Source: CAIWHR01 sp963779805 | Lineage (GTDB): Bacteria > Pseudomonadota > Gammaproteobacteria > Burkholderiales > Casimicrobiaceae | Direction of reading: 5' to 3' | NCBI GenBank assembly: GCA_963779805.1 | Contig: CAVZZN010000003.1 | Span: 754,159-818,158 of the forward strand | Length of the DNA stretch: 64,000 nucleotides | Part shown: in pieces, positions 27,685 through 36,014 of the stretch | How positions within the stretch are numbered: the stretch's first letter is position 1 | Layout of the letters: the number at the start of each line of letters is the position of its first letter | Notes under the pieces: generated by a model | What the model was told of the DNA's origin: nothing | Database searches by the model: none | Seen by the model: the letters and a program-made list of their open reading frames with translations, nothing else | Program-made: the position numbers and the translations under genes

Positions 27685-28770
27685 TCACGCGTTCTCGCCG
27701 GCCATCGCCGCGAGCTGCTCGGCCTGATGCTCGCGTGCGAGCGTATCGGTGAGCTCGAACAGATCGCCGTCGGTGATCGCATCGATCTTGTACAGCGTGA
27801 GATTGATGCGATGGTCCGTGACGCGGCCCTGCGGAAAGTTGTAGGTGCGAATGCGTTCGCTGCGATCCCCGGTGCCGACGAGGCTCTTGCGCATCGAGGC
27901 TTCCTTCTGCGCTCGCTCCGTGCGTTCCTTGTCGAGCAGTCGCGATGCGAGCACCGCCATCGCCTGCGCGCGATTGCGATGCTGCGAGCGATCGTCCTGG
28001 CATTCGACGACGAGGCCGGTGGGCAGGTGGGTGATGCGCACGGCGGAGTCGGTCTTGTTGATGTGCTGTCCGCCGGCGCCGGACGCGCGGAAGGTGTCGA
28101 TGCGGATGTCGGCGGGATTGATGGTGATGTCGGCGATCGGGTCCGCCTCGGGCATCACGGCAACCGTCGCGGCCGAGGTGTGGATGCGGCCCTGCGCTTC
28201 CGTTTCCGGCACGCGCTGCACGCGATGGGCTCCCGATTCGAACTTGAGGCGCGAATAGACGCCCTTGCCGACGATGCGCGCGATCACTTCGCGGTACCCG
28301 CCGAGCTCCGAGGCCGATGCGCTCACGAGCTCCACCTGCCACCCGTTGCGCTCCGCGAAGCGCGTGTACATGCGCAGGAGGTCGCCCGCGAACAGCGCGG
28401 ACTCGTCGCCGCCCGTGCCGGCGCGGATCTCGAGAAAGACGTTGCGCTCGTCGTTGGGATCCTTCGGCACCAGCATGAGCTCGAGATCGCGCTCGATCCC
28501 GGTCATGCGCTGCGAGGCGGCCTCGCGCTCCTCTTCCGCGAAGGCCCGCGTGTCCGGATCCCGCGCGAGCTCCTCGGCGGCAGCGAGATCGTCCTGCGCG
28601 CCACGGTAAGCCCGATAGCGCAGCACGACAGGCTCGATCTCCGAGCGCTCGCGGTTGAGCGCGCGATAGCGGTCCATGTCGCGCGTCGACTCCTCGCCCT
28701 GCAGCATGGCGTCGATCTCGGCGAGGCGAGCGGTGAGCTGCTCGAGCTTGTTGCGCAGGGAATCCTTCAT
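27685..28770 (-). CDS. prfA: Peptide chain release factor 1
   Basis: 361 aa, intact. Terminates translation at UAA and UAG. Seen: N-terminal coiled-coil domain 1 (KLEQLTARLAEIDAML), EIRAGTGGDESALFAGDLLR, HRVQRVPETEAQGRIHTSAA containing the tripeptide anticodon region, and GAGGQHINKTDSAVRITHLP with the catalytic GGQ. Start MKDSLRNKLEQL at 28770; an upstream GTG/ATG extension to 28812 has no support. It follows hemA by 95 nt across a palindrome. Confidence 0.95.
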   Translation of the reverse strand: MKDSLRNKLEQLTARLAEIDAMLQGEESTRDMDRYRALNRERSEIEPVVLRYRAYRGAQDDLAAAEELARDPDTRAFAEEEREAASQRMTGIERDLELMLVPKDPNDERNVFLEIRAGTGGDESALFAGDLLRMYTRFAERNGWQVELVSASASELGGYREVIARIVGKGVYSRLKFESGAHRVQRVPETEAQGRIHTSAATVAVMPEADPIADITINPADIRIDTFRASGAGGQHINKTDSAVRITHLPTGLVVECQDDRSQHRNRAQAMAVLASRLLDKERTERAQKEASMRKSLVGTGDRSERIRTYNFPQGRVTDHRINLTLYKIDAITDGDLFELTDTLAREHQAEQLAAMAGENA

Positions 28771-28816
28771 GGCGGCGCCATTATCGCCGACGGCGCAAAC
28801 TCGACCGCGCAAACTC

Positions 28817-28838
28817 GACCCTGGGTCGACCCAGGGTC
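28817..28838. repeat. Perfect 22-bp palindrome of GACCCTGGGTC
   Basis: GACCCTGGGTC followed directly by its reverse complement, just after the hemA stop (28866 on the - strand) and before the prfA start. It is preceded on the + strand by two copies of CGCAAACTCGACC. The same word occurs three times at 25899-25935. Confidence 0.8.
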
Positions 28839-28865
28839 AGGGGCGAGGGGGAGGGGCAGCCGACG

Positions 28866-30119
28866 CTACTTGCCGTCGGGGATCTGGTAGATGCGCTGGA
28901 ACAGCGCGACGAGCTCGGCGCGTTCGGCGTCGCCCGCCTGGTTGAGCGCCTGGGTCGGCGCGTGCAGGAACTTGTTGGTGAGCCCGCGGGCGAGGGTCTC
29001 GAGCACCTGGTCGGGCGGCGTGCCGCCCAGGAGAAGCTTGCGCGCGCGCTCGAGCTCGGCCGCGCGCAGCTGGTCGTGATGGCCGTGCAGCGCCGTGATC
29101 GTGGGCACCACCGCGCGTCCCTGCAGCCAGCGCAGGAAGCTTTCGGTCTGCGCCGCGATCATCTCCTCGGCCTGCGCCACCGACTCGCGCCGGATCTGCA
29201 GGTTGTCCTTCACGATGTTGGACAGATCGTCGACGCTGTAGAGGAACACGTCGTCGAGCTGGCTCGCCTCGGGCTCCACGTCGCGCGGCACCGCGAGGTC
29301 GACCACGAACACCGGACGGTGACGCCGCGCCTTCACCACGCGCTCGAGCAGGCCCTTGCCCAGGATCGGCAGCGTGCTCGCCGTGCAGGTGACGATGATG
29401 TCGAACTCGGCGAGGCGCTCGGGCATCTCGGTGAGCGTGATCGCTTCCGCCCCGAAGCGCTCGGCGAGCTGCTTGCCGCGCTCCAGCGTGCGGTTGGCGA
29501 TGGTGATCGTCTTCGGCCCGCGCGCGGCGAAGTGCGTGGCCGTGAGCTCGATCATCTCGCCGGCGCCGATCAGCAGCAGCTTCTGCTCGCCGATCGACGG
29601 GAAGATGCGCTCGGCCAGCTTCACGGCCGCGGCCGCCATCGAGATCGACGCGGTGCCGATGTCCGTGTGCGTGCGCACGTCCTTGGCGACGGCGAACGTG
29701 CGCTGGAACAGGCGATTGAGGACGAGACCCAGCGATCCCGCGGCCTCGGCGTGACGCACGGCCTGCTTCATCTGGCCGAGGATCTGGGGCTCGCCCAGCA
29801 CCATCGAATCGAGCCCGCTCGCCACCCGGAAGGCATGGGTGATCGCCTGCTCGCGCGGCAGCGCGTACACGTAGGGCGACAGCGAATCCTTCGGAACCTG
29901 GTGGAACTCCTCGAGCCAGCTCACCACCGGCTCGGGACTCGCGCCGTGGAAGTACACCTCGGTGCGATTGCAGGTCGACAGGATGGCGGCTTCCTTGACC
30001 TTCGGACGCGCCAGCAGATCGCGCAGGGCCGGCCCGAGCACGTCCGGCGCGAACGAAACGCGCTCGCGCACCTGCAGCGGCGCGGTCTGGTGGTTGAGGC
30101 CCAGGGTGTAGAGGGACAT
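28866..30119 (-). CDS. hemA: Glutamyl-tRNA reductase
   Basis: 417 aa, intact. First committed step of C5-pathway tetrapyrrole synthesis, reducing Glu-tRNA to glutamate-1-semialdehyde with NADPH. Seen: MSLYTLGLNHQTAPLQVRER, AILSTCNRTEVYFHG with the nucleophilic Cys, SGLDSMVLGEPQILGQMKQA, LLLIGAGEMIELTATHFA (NADPH domain) and the C-terminal dimerisation helix. ATG 30119 matches the family start. It heads the hemA-prfA-prmC group. Confidence 0.97.
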   Translation of the reverse strand: MSLYTLGLNHQTAPLQVRERVSFAPDVLGPALRDLLARPKVKEAAILSTCNRTEVYFHGASPEPVVSWLEEFHQVPKDSLSPYVYALPREQAITHAFRVASGLDSMVLGEPQILGQMKQAVRHAEAAGSLGLVLNRLFQRTFAVAKDVRTHTDIGTASISMAAAAVKLAERIFPSIGEQKLLLIGAGEMIELTATHFAARGPKTITIANRTLERGKQLAERFGAEAITLTEMPERLAEFDIIVTCTASTLPILGKGLLERVVKARRHRPVFVVDLAVPRDVEPEASQLDDVFLYSVDDLSNIVKDNLQIRRESVAQAEEMIAAQTESFLRWLQGRAVVPTITALHGHHDQLRAAELERARKLLLGGTPPDQVLETLARGLTNKFLHAPTQALNQAGDAERAELVALFQRIYQIPDGK

Positions 30120-30196
30120 GCGGTCGGGATCAGCCTTCGTCGAGGCCAATTCTAGCCCAGCGAATCGTCATGGTCAGGACCGGACATTGACCTCGA

Positions 30197-31375
30197 TCAT
30201 GGACCGGGCGCGGCTGCCGGCCGCGCCTGCGACCCTTCGTCCGGCGCGGGCACCACGACCTCCTCCGGCCCGGAAACGACCGCCAGGCCGTCGAAGAAGG
30301 CGCCCACTTCCGCCAGCGACCCGAGGCTCACCCGGTAATATGGGGACGGCGCCGGCGCAATGCCACCGATGGCGTGCTTCTCGCACAGGCGCTCGGCGTA
30401 GCGGCGCCAGGTCTCGTCGTAACTGCCGCCCGAGGCGTGGACGATCCGCAGGTCGCCTGCCGCGGCCAGCCGAAGTCCCGCCTGCGCGGCCCGGCCGCTC
30501 CAGTCCACGTCGTAGCCGTGAAAGCCGTCGAAGGTGGCGGCATCGAACGGCACGGCGGCGAACGCCTGCCGCCGGCCCGCGAGGAACACCCCGTCGAGGA
30601 CCGCCAGCCCACCCGCGACGGGGCGCGGATCGAGCACGTTCACCTGCCATTCCGGCGATCCCGGCGCGTGATGCGTGATCCAGCCCCGGACGTACGGATG
30701 CCCCGCCCACACCGGTACCGGGCCCGTGAGGCGCGTGGCCCCCACCACGCCGACCGCATCGTGCGCCTGGAGGTGCGCGAGGACGCGCGCGGCGAAGTCG
30801 GCGGCGGCGATGTCGATGTCGTCGTGGGAGAGGACCACCACGTCGCCGCGCGCGGCTGCGATGCCGCGGTTGTAGGCCTCGGCGAGCGAGCGCGCATCGC
30901 GCAGCACCAGGATGTCGTGCGGCACGCCGGCGAGGAGCCGCCCGTAGAGCGCCTCGATCGTGCGGGCCTTGGCGTCGTCCACCGAGCACACGATCACGCT
31001 GACGTGCGGCGGATCGGGAGGCAACGCCAAGGCGGGCGGCGGCGTCCAGCGGTACCCCGCGCGCACCGCCGCGGCGAGGACGCCCATGCATCCCCGGGCC
31101 GCATCGGGCAGCAGCGGATCGACGCGCCACGCCTGCAGCAGCGCCCGCACCGCGCCGTCGAAGTCGTTGCGCTTGTGGCGAGCCACCCCGAGGTTGAACC
31201 ACGCGTTGGCGTCGGGCTGGATCCGGGTTGCGGCCGCATACGCGTCGGCAGCGCACGCCCAATCGCCCTGGCGCGCGCAGGCGTGGCCACGGGCGAGAAG
31301 CTCGCGCGCCTGTTGCGCGCGTTCGGGGATCGCGCTCCCTGGGACGGGCGAGCCCGCAGCTGCCGACGCATTCAT
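30197..31375 (-). CDS. TPR-glycosyltransferase fusion protein
   Basis: 392 aa, intact. The N-terminal ~90 residues form two TPR-like helical pairs (ARELLARGHACARQGDW, ANAWFNLGVARHKRNDFDGA). From about residue 125 a GT-A like domain follows: HVSVIVCSVDD, ILVLRDARSLAEAYNRGIAA, GDVVVLSHDDIDIAAADF (DxD-like metal site), LAVLDGVFLAGRR and GFHGYDVDWSGRAAQAGLRL. It resembles the Glyco_tranf_2_5 group of glycosyltransferases that work on surface polysaccharides or glycoproteins. The acceptor is unknown. It stands between hemA and recG with no polysaccharide genes beside it. Confidence 0.7.
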   Translation of the reverse strand: MNASAAAGSPVPGSAIPERAQQARELLARGHACARQGDWACAADAYAAATRIQPDANAWFNLGVARHKRNDFDGAVRALLQAWRVDPLLPDAARGCMGVLAAAVRAGYRWTPPPALALPPDPPHVSVIVCSVDDAKARTIEALYGRLLAGVPHDILVLRDARSLAEAYNRGIAAARGDVVVLSHDDIDIAAADFAARVLAHLQAHDAVGVVGATRLTGPVPVWAGHPYVRGWITHHAPGSPEWQVNVLDPRPVAGGLAVLDGVFLAGRRQAFAAVPFDAATFDGFHGYDVDWSGRAAQAGLRLAAAGDLRIVHASGGSYDETWRRYAERLCEKHAIGGIAPAPSPYYRVSLGSLAEVGAFFDGLAVVSGPEEVVVPAPDEGSQARPAAAPGP

Positions 31376-31396
31376 CGCGGTTTCCTCGAACGCCCG

Positions 31397-33575
31397 CTAC
31401 GCCTTCATGAAATCCTCGCGCCCGCCCAGCCAGCGTGCGAGATGCGATGCCGCGGCCGCAGGTTCGTGCGCGAGCAGGTCCTCGGCGGCATCGCGGGCCG
31501 CCTCGACCAGGTCGAGATCGCGCTCGAGATCGGCGAAGCGCAGCATCGGCACGCCGGATTGGCGTGCGCCGAGGATTTCCCCCGGACCGCGGATCGCGAG
31601 GTCCTGGCGCGCGATCTCGAACCCGTCGGTCGATTCGTAGATCACCTTCAGGCGCGCCTTCGCGGTGTCGGTGAGCGGCTCCTCGAACAGCAGGAAGCAG
31701 CTGCTCTCGGCCGCGCCGCGCCCGACGCGCCCGCGCAACTGATGCAGCTGCGCGAGACCGAAGCGCTCCGCGTGCTCGATCGCCATCAGCGTGGCGTTCG
31801 GCACGTCGACGCCGACTTCGATCACCGTGGTCGCGACCAGCACCTTGAGGCGCCCGGCGACGAACTCTGCCATGACCGCGGCCTTCTCGTCGGGCTTCAT
31901 GCGTCCGTGCAGCAGGCCGACGGCGATCGGTGCGCCGCGGCCGGCGGCCGAACCGCCGGCGTCATCGATCGCCGCGCTCGCCACCCCGGGCGCAGGCGCC
32001 CCCAGCACCGCGGTGAGCTCCGCGTGCAGCGCGACGGCGGTCTGCAGCTCCAGCTTCTCCGACTCCTCGATCAGCGGACACACCCAGTACGCCTGCCGCC
32101 CTTCCTCGACGGCCTTGCGCACGCGCTCGATCACTTCCGGCCGGCGCTTGTTGTTCACCATGCGCGTGGTCACCGGCGTGCGCCCGGGCGGCATCTCGTC
32201 GAGCACCGACACGTCCAAGTCGGCGTAGAAGGTCATCGCGAGCGTGCGCGGGATGGGCGTGGCGCTCATCATGAGCTGATGCGCTTCGCCCACGGCCTTG
32301 CCGCGCAGGCGCAGGCGCTGCGCGACGCCGAACCGATGCTGCTCGTCGACGATGGCAAGGCCGAGGCGCGGCATCTCGGCAGCGTCCTCGAACAGCGCGT
32401 GCGTGCCGACGGCGAGCATCGCCTCGCCGCTCGCGATCGCCTCGAGCGTGGCGCGGCGCTGCTTCGCGGGCATGCCGCCCGAGAGCCATGCGACCTGCAC
32501 CGGCAGCCCGTCCAGCCACTGCAGCAGCTTGCGGTAATGCTGTTCGGCCAGTATTTCGGTGGGCGCCATGAACGCCACCTGCTTGCCGCTTTCGATCGCC
32601 TGCAAGCGCAGCGAGCGCCGCGACGATCGTCTTGCCGCTGCCGACGTCGCCCTGCAGCAGGCGTTGCATCGGCGTCGAGCGCGCGAGGTCGTGCCTGATC
32701 TCGCGCCACACCCGCTCCTGCGCCCGCGTGAGCTTGAACGGCACGCGCGCGAGGAGCTCGCCCGTGAGCTTGCCGTTGCCCGTGAGCACCGGCGCGCGTT
32801 TCTGCGCTCGCGCACGGCGGTGCATCTTCATCGACAGCTGCTGCGCGAGGAGCTCGTCGAACTTCAGGCGCGCCCACGCGGGATGCGTGCGCTCGTCGAG
32901 CGCGCGCTGCGTGAGCGGCGCGAGGCGCGGCGGCGGCGCGTGCAGGAAGCTCACCGCATCGCCGAACTTCCACATGTGGCGGCGTTGCACGAGCGCTGCC
33001 GGCAGCGTCTCGGCGAGGAGCGCGGGATCGCTCGCCATGGTGCGCGCGATCACCTTGCGCAACGATTCCTGCGACAGGCCCGCCGTCGTGGGATACACGG
33101 GCGTGAGGCGATCGGGCAAGGGCGTGCCGGGGTCGATCACCTTGAACTGCGGATGCACGATCTCGAGCCCGAAGTGGCCGTCGCGCACCTCGCCGAACAC
33201 GCGCACGCGCCTGCCCGGCGCGAGCGACTTCTGGTGATTCGGATAGAAGTGGAAGAAGCGCAGCACGAGCTGCGCGCCGTCCTGCGCGATCAGCGACACG
33301 AGCTGGCGGCGGGGACGGTAGTGCACGTCCGTGTTGACCACCTCGCCTTCCGCCTGCACGGTCGTGCCGGGACGCAGCGCCGCGAGCGGCACGACGCGCG
33401 TGTGGTCCTCGTAGCGCAGCGGCAGGTGCAGCACGAGATCCTGCTCGCGCGCGATGCCGAGCTTCGCGAGCTGATCGGCGAGGCCGCGGCCGGCGCTCGC
33501 CTTTTCCTTCGTCTCGCTACGCCTTTTCGCGCCGGTTCGCTTCGGGGCCGCGACGCCGGTCGACTCGACGGGCAC
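31397..33575 (-). CDS. recG: ATP-dependent DNA helicase RecG (one frameshift)
   Basis: About 725 aa. Branch-migration helicase acting on stalled forks. Seen: wedge/OB domain (PLRYEDHTRVVPLAALRPG, LVLRFFHFYPNHQKSLAPG), Walker A LQGDVGSGKTIVAALAAL, VAFMAPTEILAEQHYRKL, Walker B region IVDEQHRFGVAQR, MMSATPIPRTLAMTFYADLD and HQLRGRVGRGAAESS (motif VI). One extra T near 32615 breaks the gene directly after Walker A; both halves are otherwise complete. An unusual Gly/Ala-rich insert (GAPAPGVASAAIDDAGGSAA) lies between motifs III and IV. It ends 21 nt before the TPR-glycosyltransferase and begins 2 nt after ridA. Confidence 0.93.
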
Positions 33576-33577
33576 GT

Positions 33578-33988
33578 TCAGCGCGCAAACCCGATCGCAT
33601 TCGCGACCGGCGTGAGCTCCATGATGGCCTCGACCTCGACCAGCGCGCCGCGCGGCAGCGCCGCGACCTGGTAGGTTGCCCGCGCGGGATACGGCGGCTC
33701 GAAATAGCTCGCCATGATCTCGTTCACCTTCGTGAAGTTCGCGAGATCGGTGAGCAGCAGCGTGGTCTTGACGATGTCGTCGAGCTCGCCGCCGGCGGCC
33801 TGCGCAACCGCGCGCAGGTTCTTGAATACCTGATGCGCCTGCGCTTCGAGCCCTTCCACGAGGTTGCCGGTGGCCGGGTCGAGGGCGATCTGGCCGGAGA
33901 GATAGACGGTGTCGCCGGCGCGAATCGCCTGGGAATACGGCCCGATCGCGGCCGGGGCGTGCTTGGAGGTGACGGCGTGCTTGGTCAT
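33578..33988 (-). CDS. ridA: RidA family reactive enamine deaminase
   Basis: 136 aa, intact. YjgF/YER057c/UK114 protein that hydrolyses reactive enamines/imines from PLP enzymes. Seen: APAAIGPYSQAIRAGDTVYL, SGQIALDPATGNLVEG, and YPARATYQVAALPRGALVEV, in which the Arg of PARATYQV is the substrate-binding Arg of active RidA proteins. ATG 33988 has AGGAG 8 nt upstream. The recG start lies 3 nt from its stop, so both are in one transcript. Confidence 0.92.
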   Translation of the reverse strand: MTKHAVTSKHAPAAIGPYSQAIRAGDTVYLSGQIALDPATGNLVEGLEAQAHQVFKNLRAVAQAAGGELDDIVKTTLLLTDLANFTKVNEIMASYFEPPYPARATYQVAALPRGALVEVEAIMELTPVANAIGFAR

Positions 33989-34029
33989 GGCGAGGCTCCT
34001 GTCGAGCACGTCAATTTAGCATCAACTCG

Positions 34030-34953
34030 TCAGCGCGCGACCGCGTGGCCGGCCGAAATCCACGCGTCGATGCCGCCGTGCAGCGGACGCACGCGCTTGA
34101 AGCCCATGCCCTTGAGCCGCCGCGCCACCGCGACCGCGCTGGCCTCGTTCGGACACGCGCAGTAGACGACGATCTCGCCTTCGTCCACGAGCTCCGGCAG
34201 CCCCTGGAGCGAATGGATGTCGACGCGGCGTGCACCGGGAATGTGGCCGGTCGCCTGCTGGGCCATGGGCGAGCGCACGTCGAGAATGGCGGCCACGCGG
34301 TCGTCGTCCATCAGCCTTCGCAGCTCGTGGACCGTGATGCGATCCATGCGCAGCTGGCGCCTGAACAGATGGCGCTGCCACCAGCGCCCGGCCACGTACG
34401 CGGCCAGCGCGAGCAGCACGAGCACGATGCCCCACTTGCCGAGCGCATCGAGCGTGTCGAGCACATCGCTCACCGCTTCGCGGAACAGGTAGCCGAGCCC
34501 GACCGCGACGGCGACCCACAGCAGCGCGCCCATTGCATCGAACAGCAGGAACGTCCAGTAGCGCATGCGCACCGCACCGGCGAGCGCGGTCGAGACCGAT
34601 GCGAAGCCCGGAATGAACTTCGCCACCAGCATGGACGCGGGACCGAAGCGCTGGAAGATCGATTCGGTCTGGCGCACGCAGGAATCGGGCGAGAGCGAAA
34701 CCCGGCACAGCACGCGCAGCACGCGCATGCCGACGCGCCGGCCGGTGACGTACCAGAACGTATCGGCGATCAATGCAGCGGCGACCGCGACGGCGACGAG
34801 GGTGAGCAGCGCCGAATGGTCTGCGGCCATCAGCGCGCCGGCGACGATCATCGTCGGCACGGCGGGAATCGGCAGGCCGCCCTGCTCCAGCACCACGTTG
34901 AGGAACACGAAGCCGAAGCCGAATTCGCGCAGGAGGTCGACGAGATGGCTCAT
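34030..34953 (-). CDS. DedA family membrane protein fused to a rhodanese domain
   Basis: 307 aa, intact. The N-terminal ~195 residues are a DedA/SNARE-associated (VTT) membrane domain: FGFGFVFLNVVLEQGGLPIP, FIPGFASVSTALAGAVRM with the conserved Gly/Arg-type motif, and a C-terminal helix WGIVLVLLALAAYVAGR. Residues ~210-307 are a rhodanese domain: AILDVRSPMAQQATGHIPGA, VVYCACPNEASAVAVAR with the active-site Cys, and LHGGIDAW. DedA proteins are lipid scramblase/flippase candidates for polyprenyl phosphate and phospholipid; the rhodanese part suggests sulfur or redox sensing. The fusion is known in proteobacteria. Start MSHLVDLLREFGF at 34953. Confidence 0.88.
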   Translation of the reverse strand: MSHLVDLLREFGFGFVFLNVVLEQGGLPIPAVPTMIVAGALMAADHSALLTLVAVAVAAALIADTFWYVTGRRVGMRVLRVLCRVSLSPDSCVRQTESIFQRFGPASMLVAKFIPGFASVSTALAGAVRMRYWTFLLFDAMGALLWVAVAVGLGYLFREAVSDVLDTLDALGKWGIVLVLLALAAYVAGRWWQRHLFRRQLRMDRITVHELRRLMDDDRVAAILDVRSPMAQQATGHIPGARRVDIHSLQGLPELVDEGEIVVYCACPNEASAVAVARRLKGMGFKRVRPLHGGIDAWISAGHAVAR

Positions 34954-35089
34954 GCGGCAAGCGTAGCGCAAGCGCGCGGGCGGGAATGTGCGGGAGATTA
35001 CAGTTCGGAGATTGGCCCGCGACGACGGTGGGCGGGAGGTGTTGCGTCCGGCTGGAACGCAGGCCCGGGCGTCGCATGCTCGGCGCATG

Positions 35090-35119
35090 TTTACCGGGTG
35101 GGCCCGCGCCGGGTATAAT
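35090..35119 (+). promoter_or_regulatory. Promoter of tRNA-Ala
   Basis: TTTACC at 35090-35095 and a perfect TATAAT at 35114-35119 with an 18-bp spacer. The tRNA 5' end is 12 nt downstream of the -10 box, so transcription starts a few bases before the mature tRNA. Confidence 0.75.
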
Positions 35120-35130
35120 TGCGCCCCTCT

Positions 35131-35206
<76 letters not shown>

Positions 35207-35305
35207 GGAATTCGCTAACTCTGTGAAGTTTCAGGGTTACGCAGCAAGCGGTGTGTTCGTCAGGGCCCGGTGTATCCAAACCGTGTACCCAAATGACGAG
35301 CAATC

Positions 35306-35863
35306 ATGGGCCGACCCAGCACGGGTTACCTGCACCGCAATCGCCACGGCACGTTCAGCTTCCGCTGGCGCCCCCCTTCCGATCTAACCGCCCGCTTCGA
35401 TCAGCGGATCTACGTACTGTCGTTACACACTAAGTGTAGGGACAGGGCGTCGCATCGCGCGCGGCTGCCCGCCTATCGATTGACGTGTCTGGTGGGAGTG
35501 TTGCGCATGAACGGAACTGACAAAGACGAACTCGTGACCGCGGAGCTCATCCGTCGGCTGGTGCTCCCTGGCGGGCAGATCACGGAGGTCGACTACGACC
35601 CCAGCAACCCGGCCGAGGTCGCGGAGGCCAAGCGCATTTTCGAGGACATGATGCGCGGACAGCACCTCACCGCCCCCGAAGCGGATCTCCTCGAGTGGGT
35701 GCTGGTCGTGCCGCCCGAGACGAAGCCGCAGGTACACGGCCCGATCATCAGCGAGGCGTTCAAGCGGTTCTGCGCTGCGCGGCGGGCAGCGAACGCCTGG
35801 AAGGATCCGGCAATGGCGCGCCGGCAACGAGAAGTGCGAGCAGCACGACGGCACATTGGCTGA
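35306..35863 (+). pseudogene. Tyrosine integrase, N-terminal fragment
   Basis: 185 codons. The start MGRPSTGYLHRNRHGTFSFR with RWRPPSDL and RIYVLSLHTKCRDRASHRAR matches the arm-binding N-terminus of island-type tyrosine recombinases (pattern GYLxxRxxGTFxFRxRxPxDL). The body continues to GPIISEAFKRFCAARRAANA, resembling the start of the core-binding domain. It then stops; the catalytic R-H-R-Y domain is missing. After about 35810 the reading is antisense to an IPTL-CTERM-like tail, so a deletion has joined the two genes. No ribosome-binding site is obvious at ATG 35306. Confidence 0.7.
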
Positions 35864-35978
35864 TGGTGGGCACCGCAGCAACCGCTTGCGTGGTTGGCCC
35901 GCCCGGGCCGCTGGGCTCCACTGCGACGCCGCCCTGCCCGTCAAGCGTGGTCTGCCCCGTCAACGCGATCGCCGTCAC
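35760..35978 (-). pseudogene. IPTL-CTERM-like tail cut off from the surface protein by an in-frame stop
   Basis: In the same frame as the large surface protein, 12 codons beyond its TAA, the reading resumes with TAIALTGQTTLDGQGG and reaches AAVPTISQCAVVLLALLVAG. That is the layout of an IPTL-CTERM sorting tail: a (V/I)PT(L/I)SQ motif, then a hydrophobic helix, then basic residues. The usual Trp after SQ is Cys here. The basic end overlaps the truncated integrase, so the 3' end of the tail has been altered. Either the surface protein has lost its anchor through a nonsense change, or this is a separate remnant. Confidence 0.5.
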
Positions 35979-36014
35979 GCAGCCATTCGTGCAGTAGGAC
36001 GAGCGTGCTGTTGA

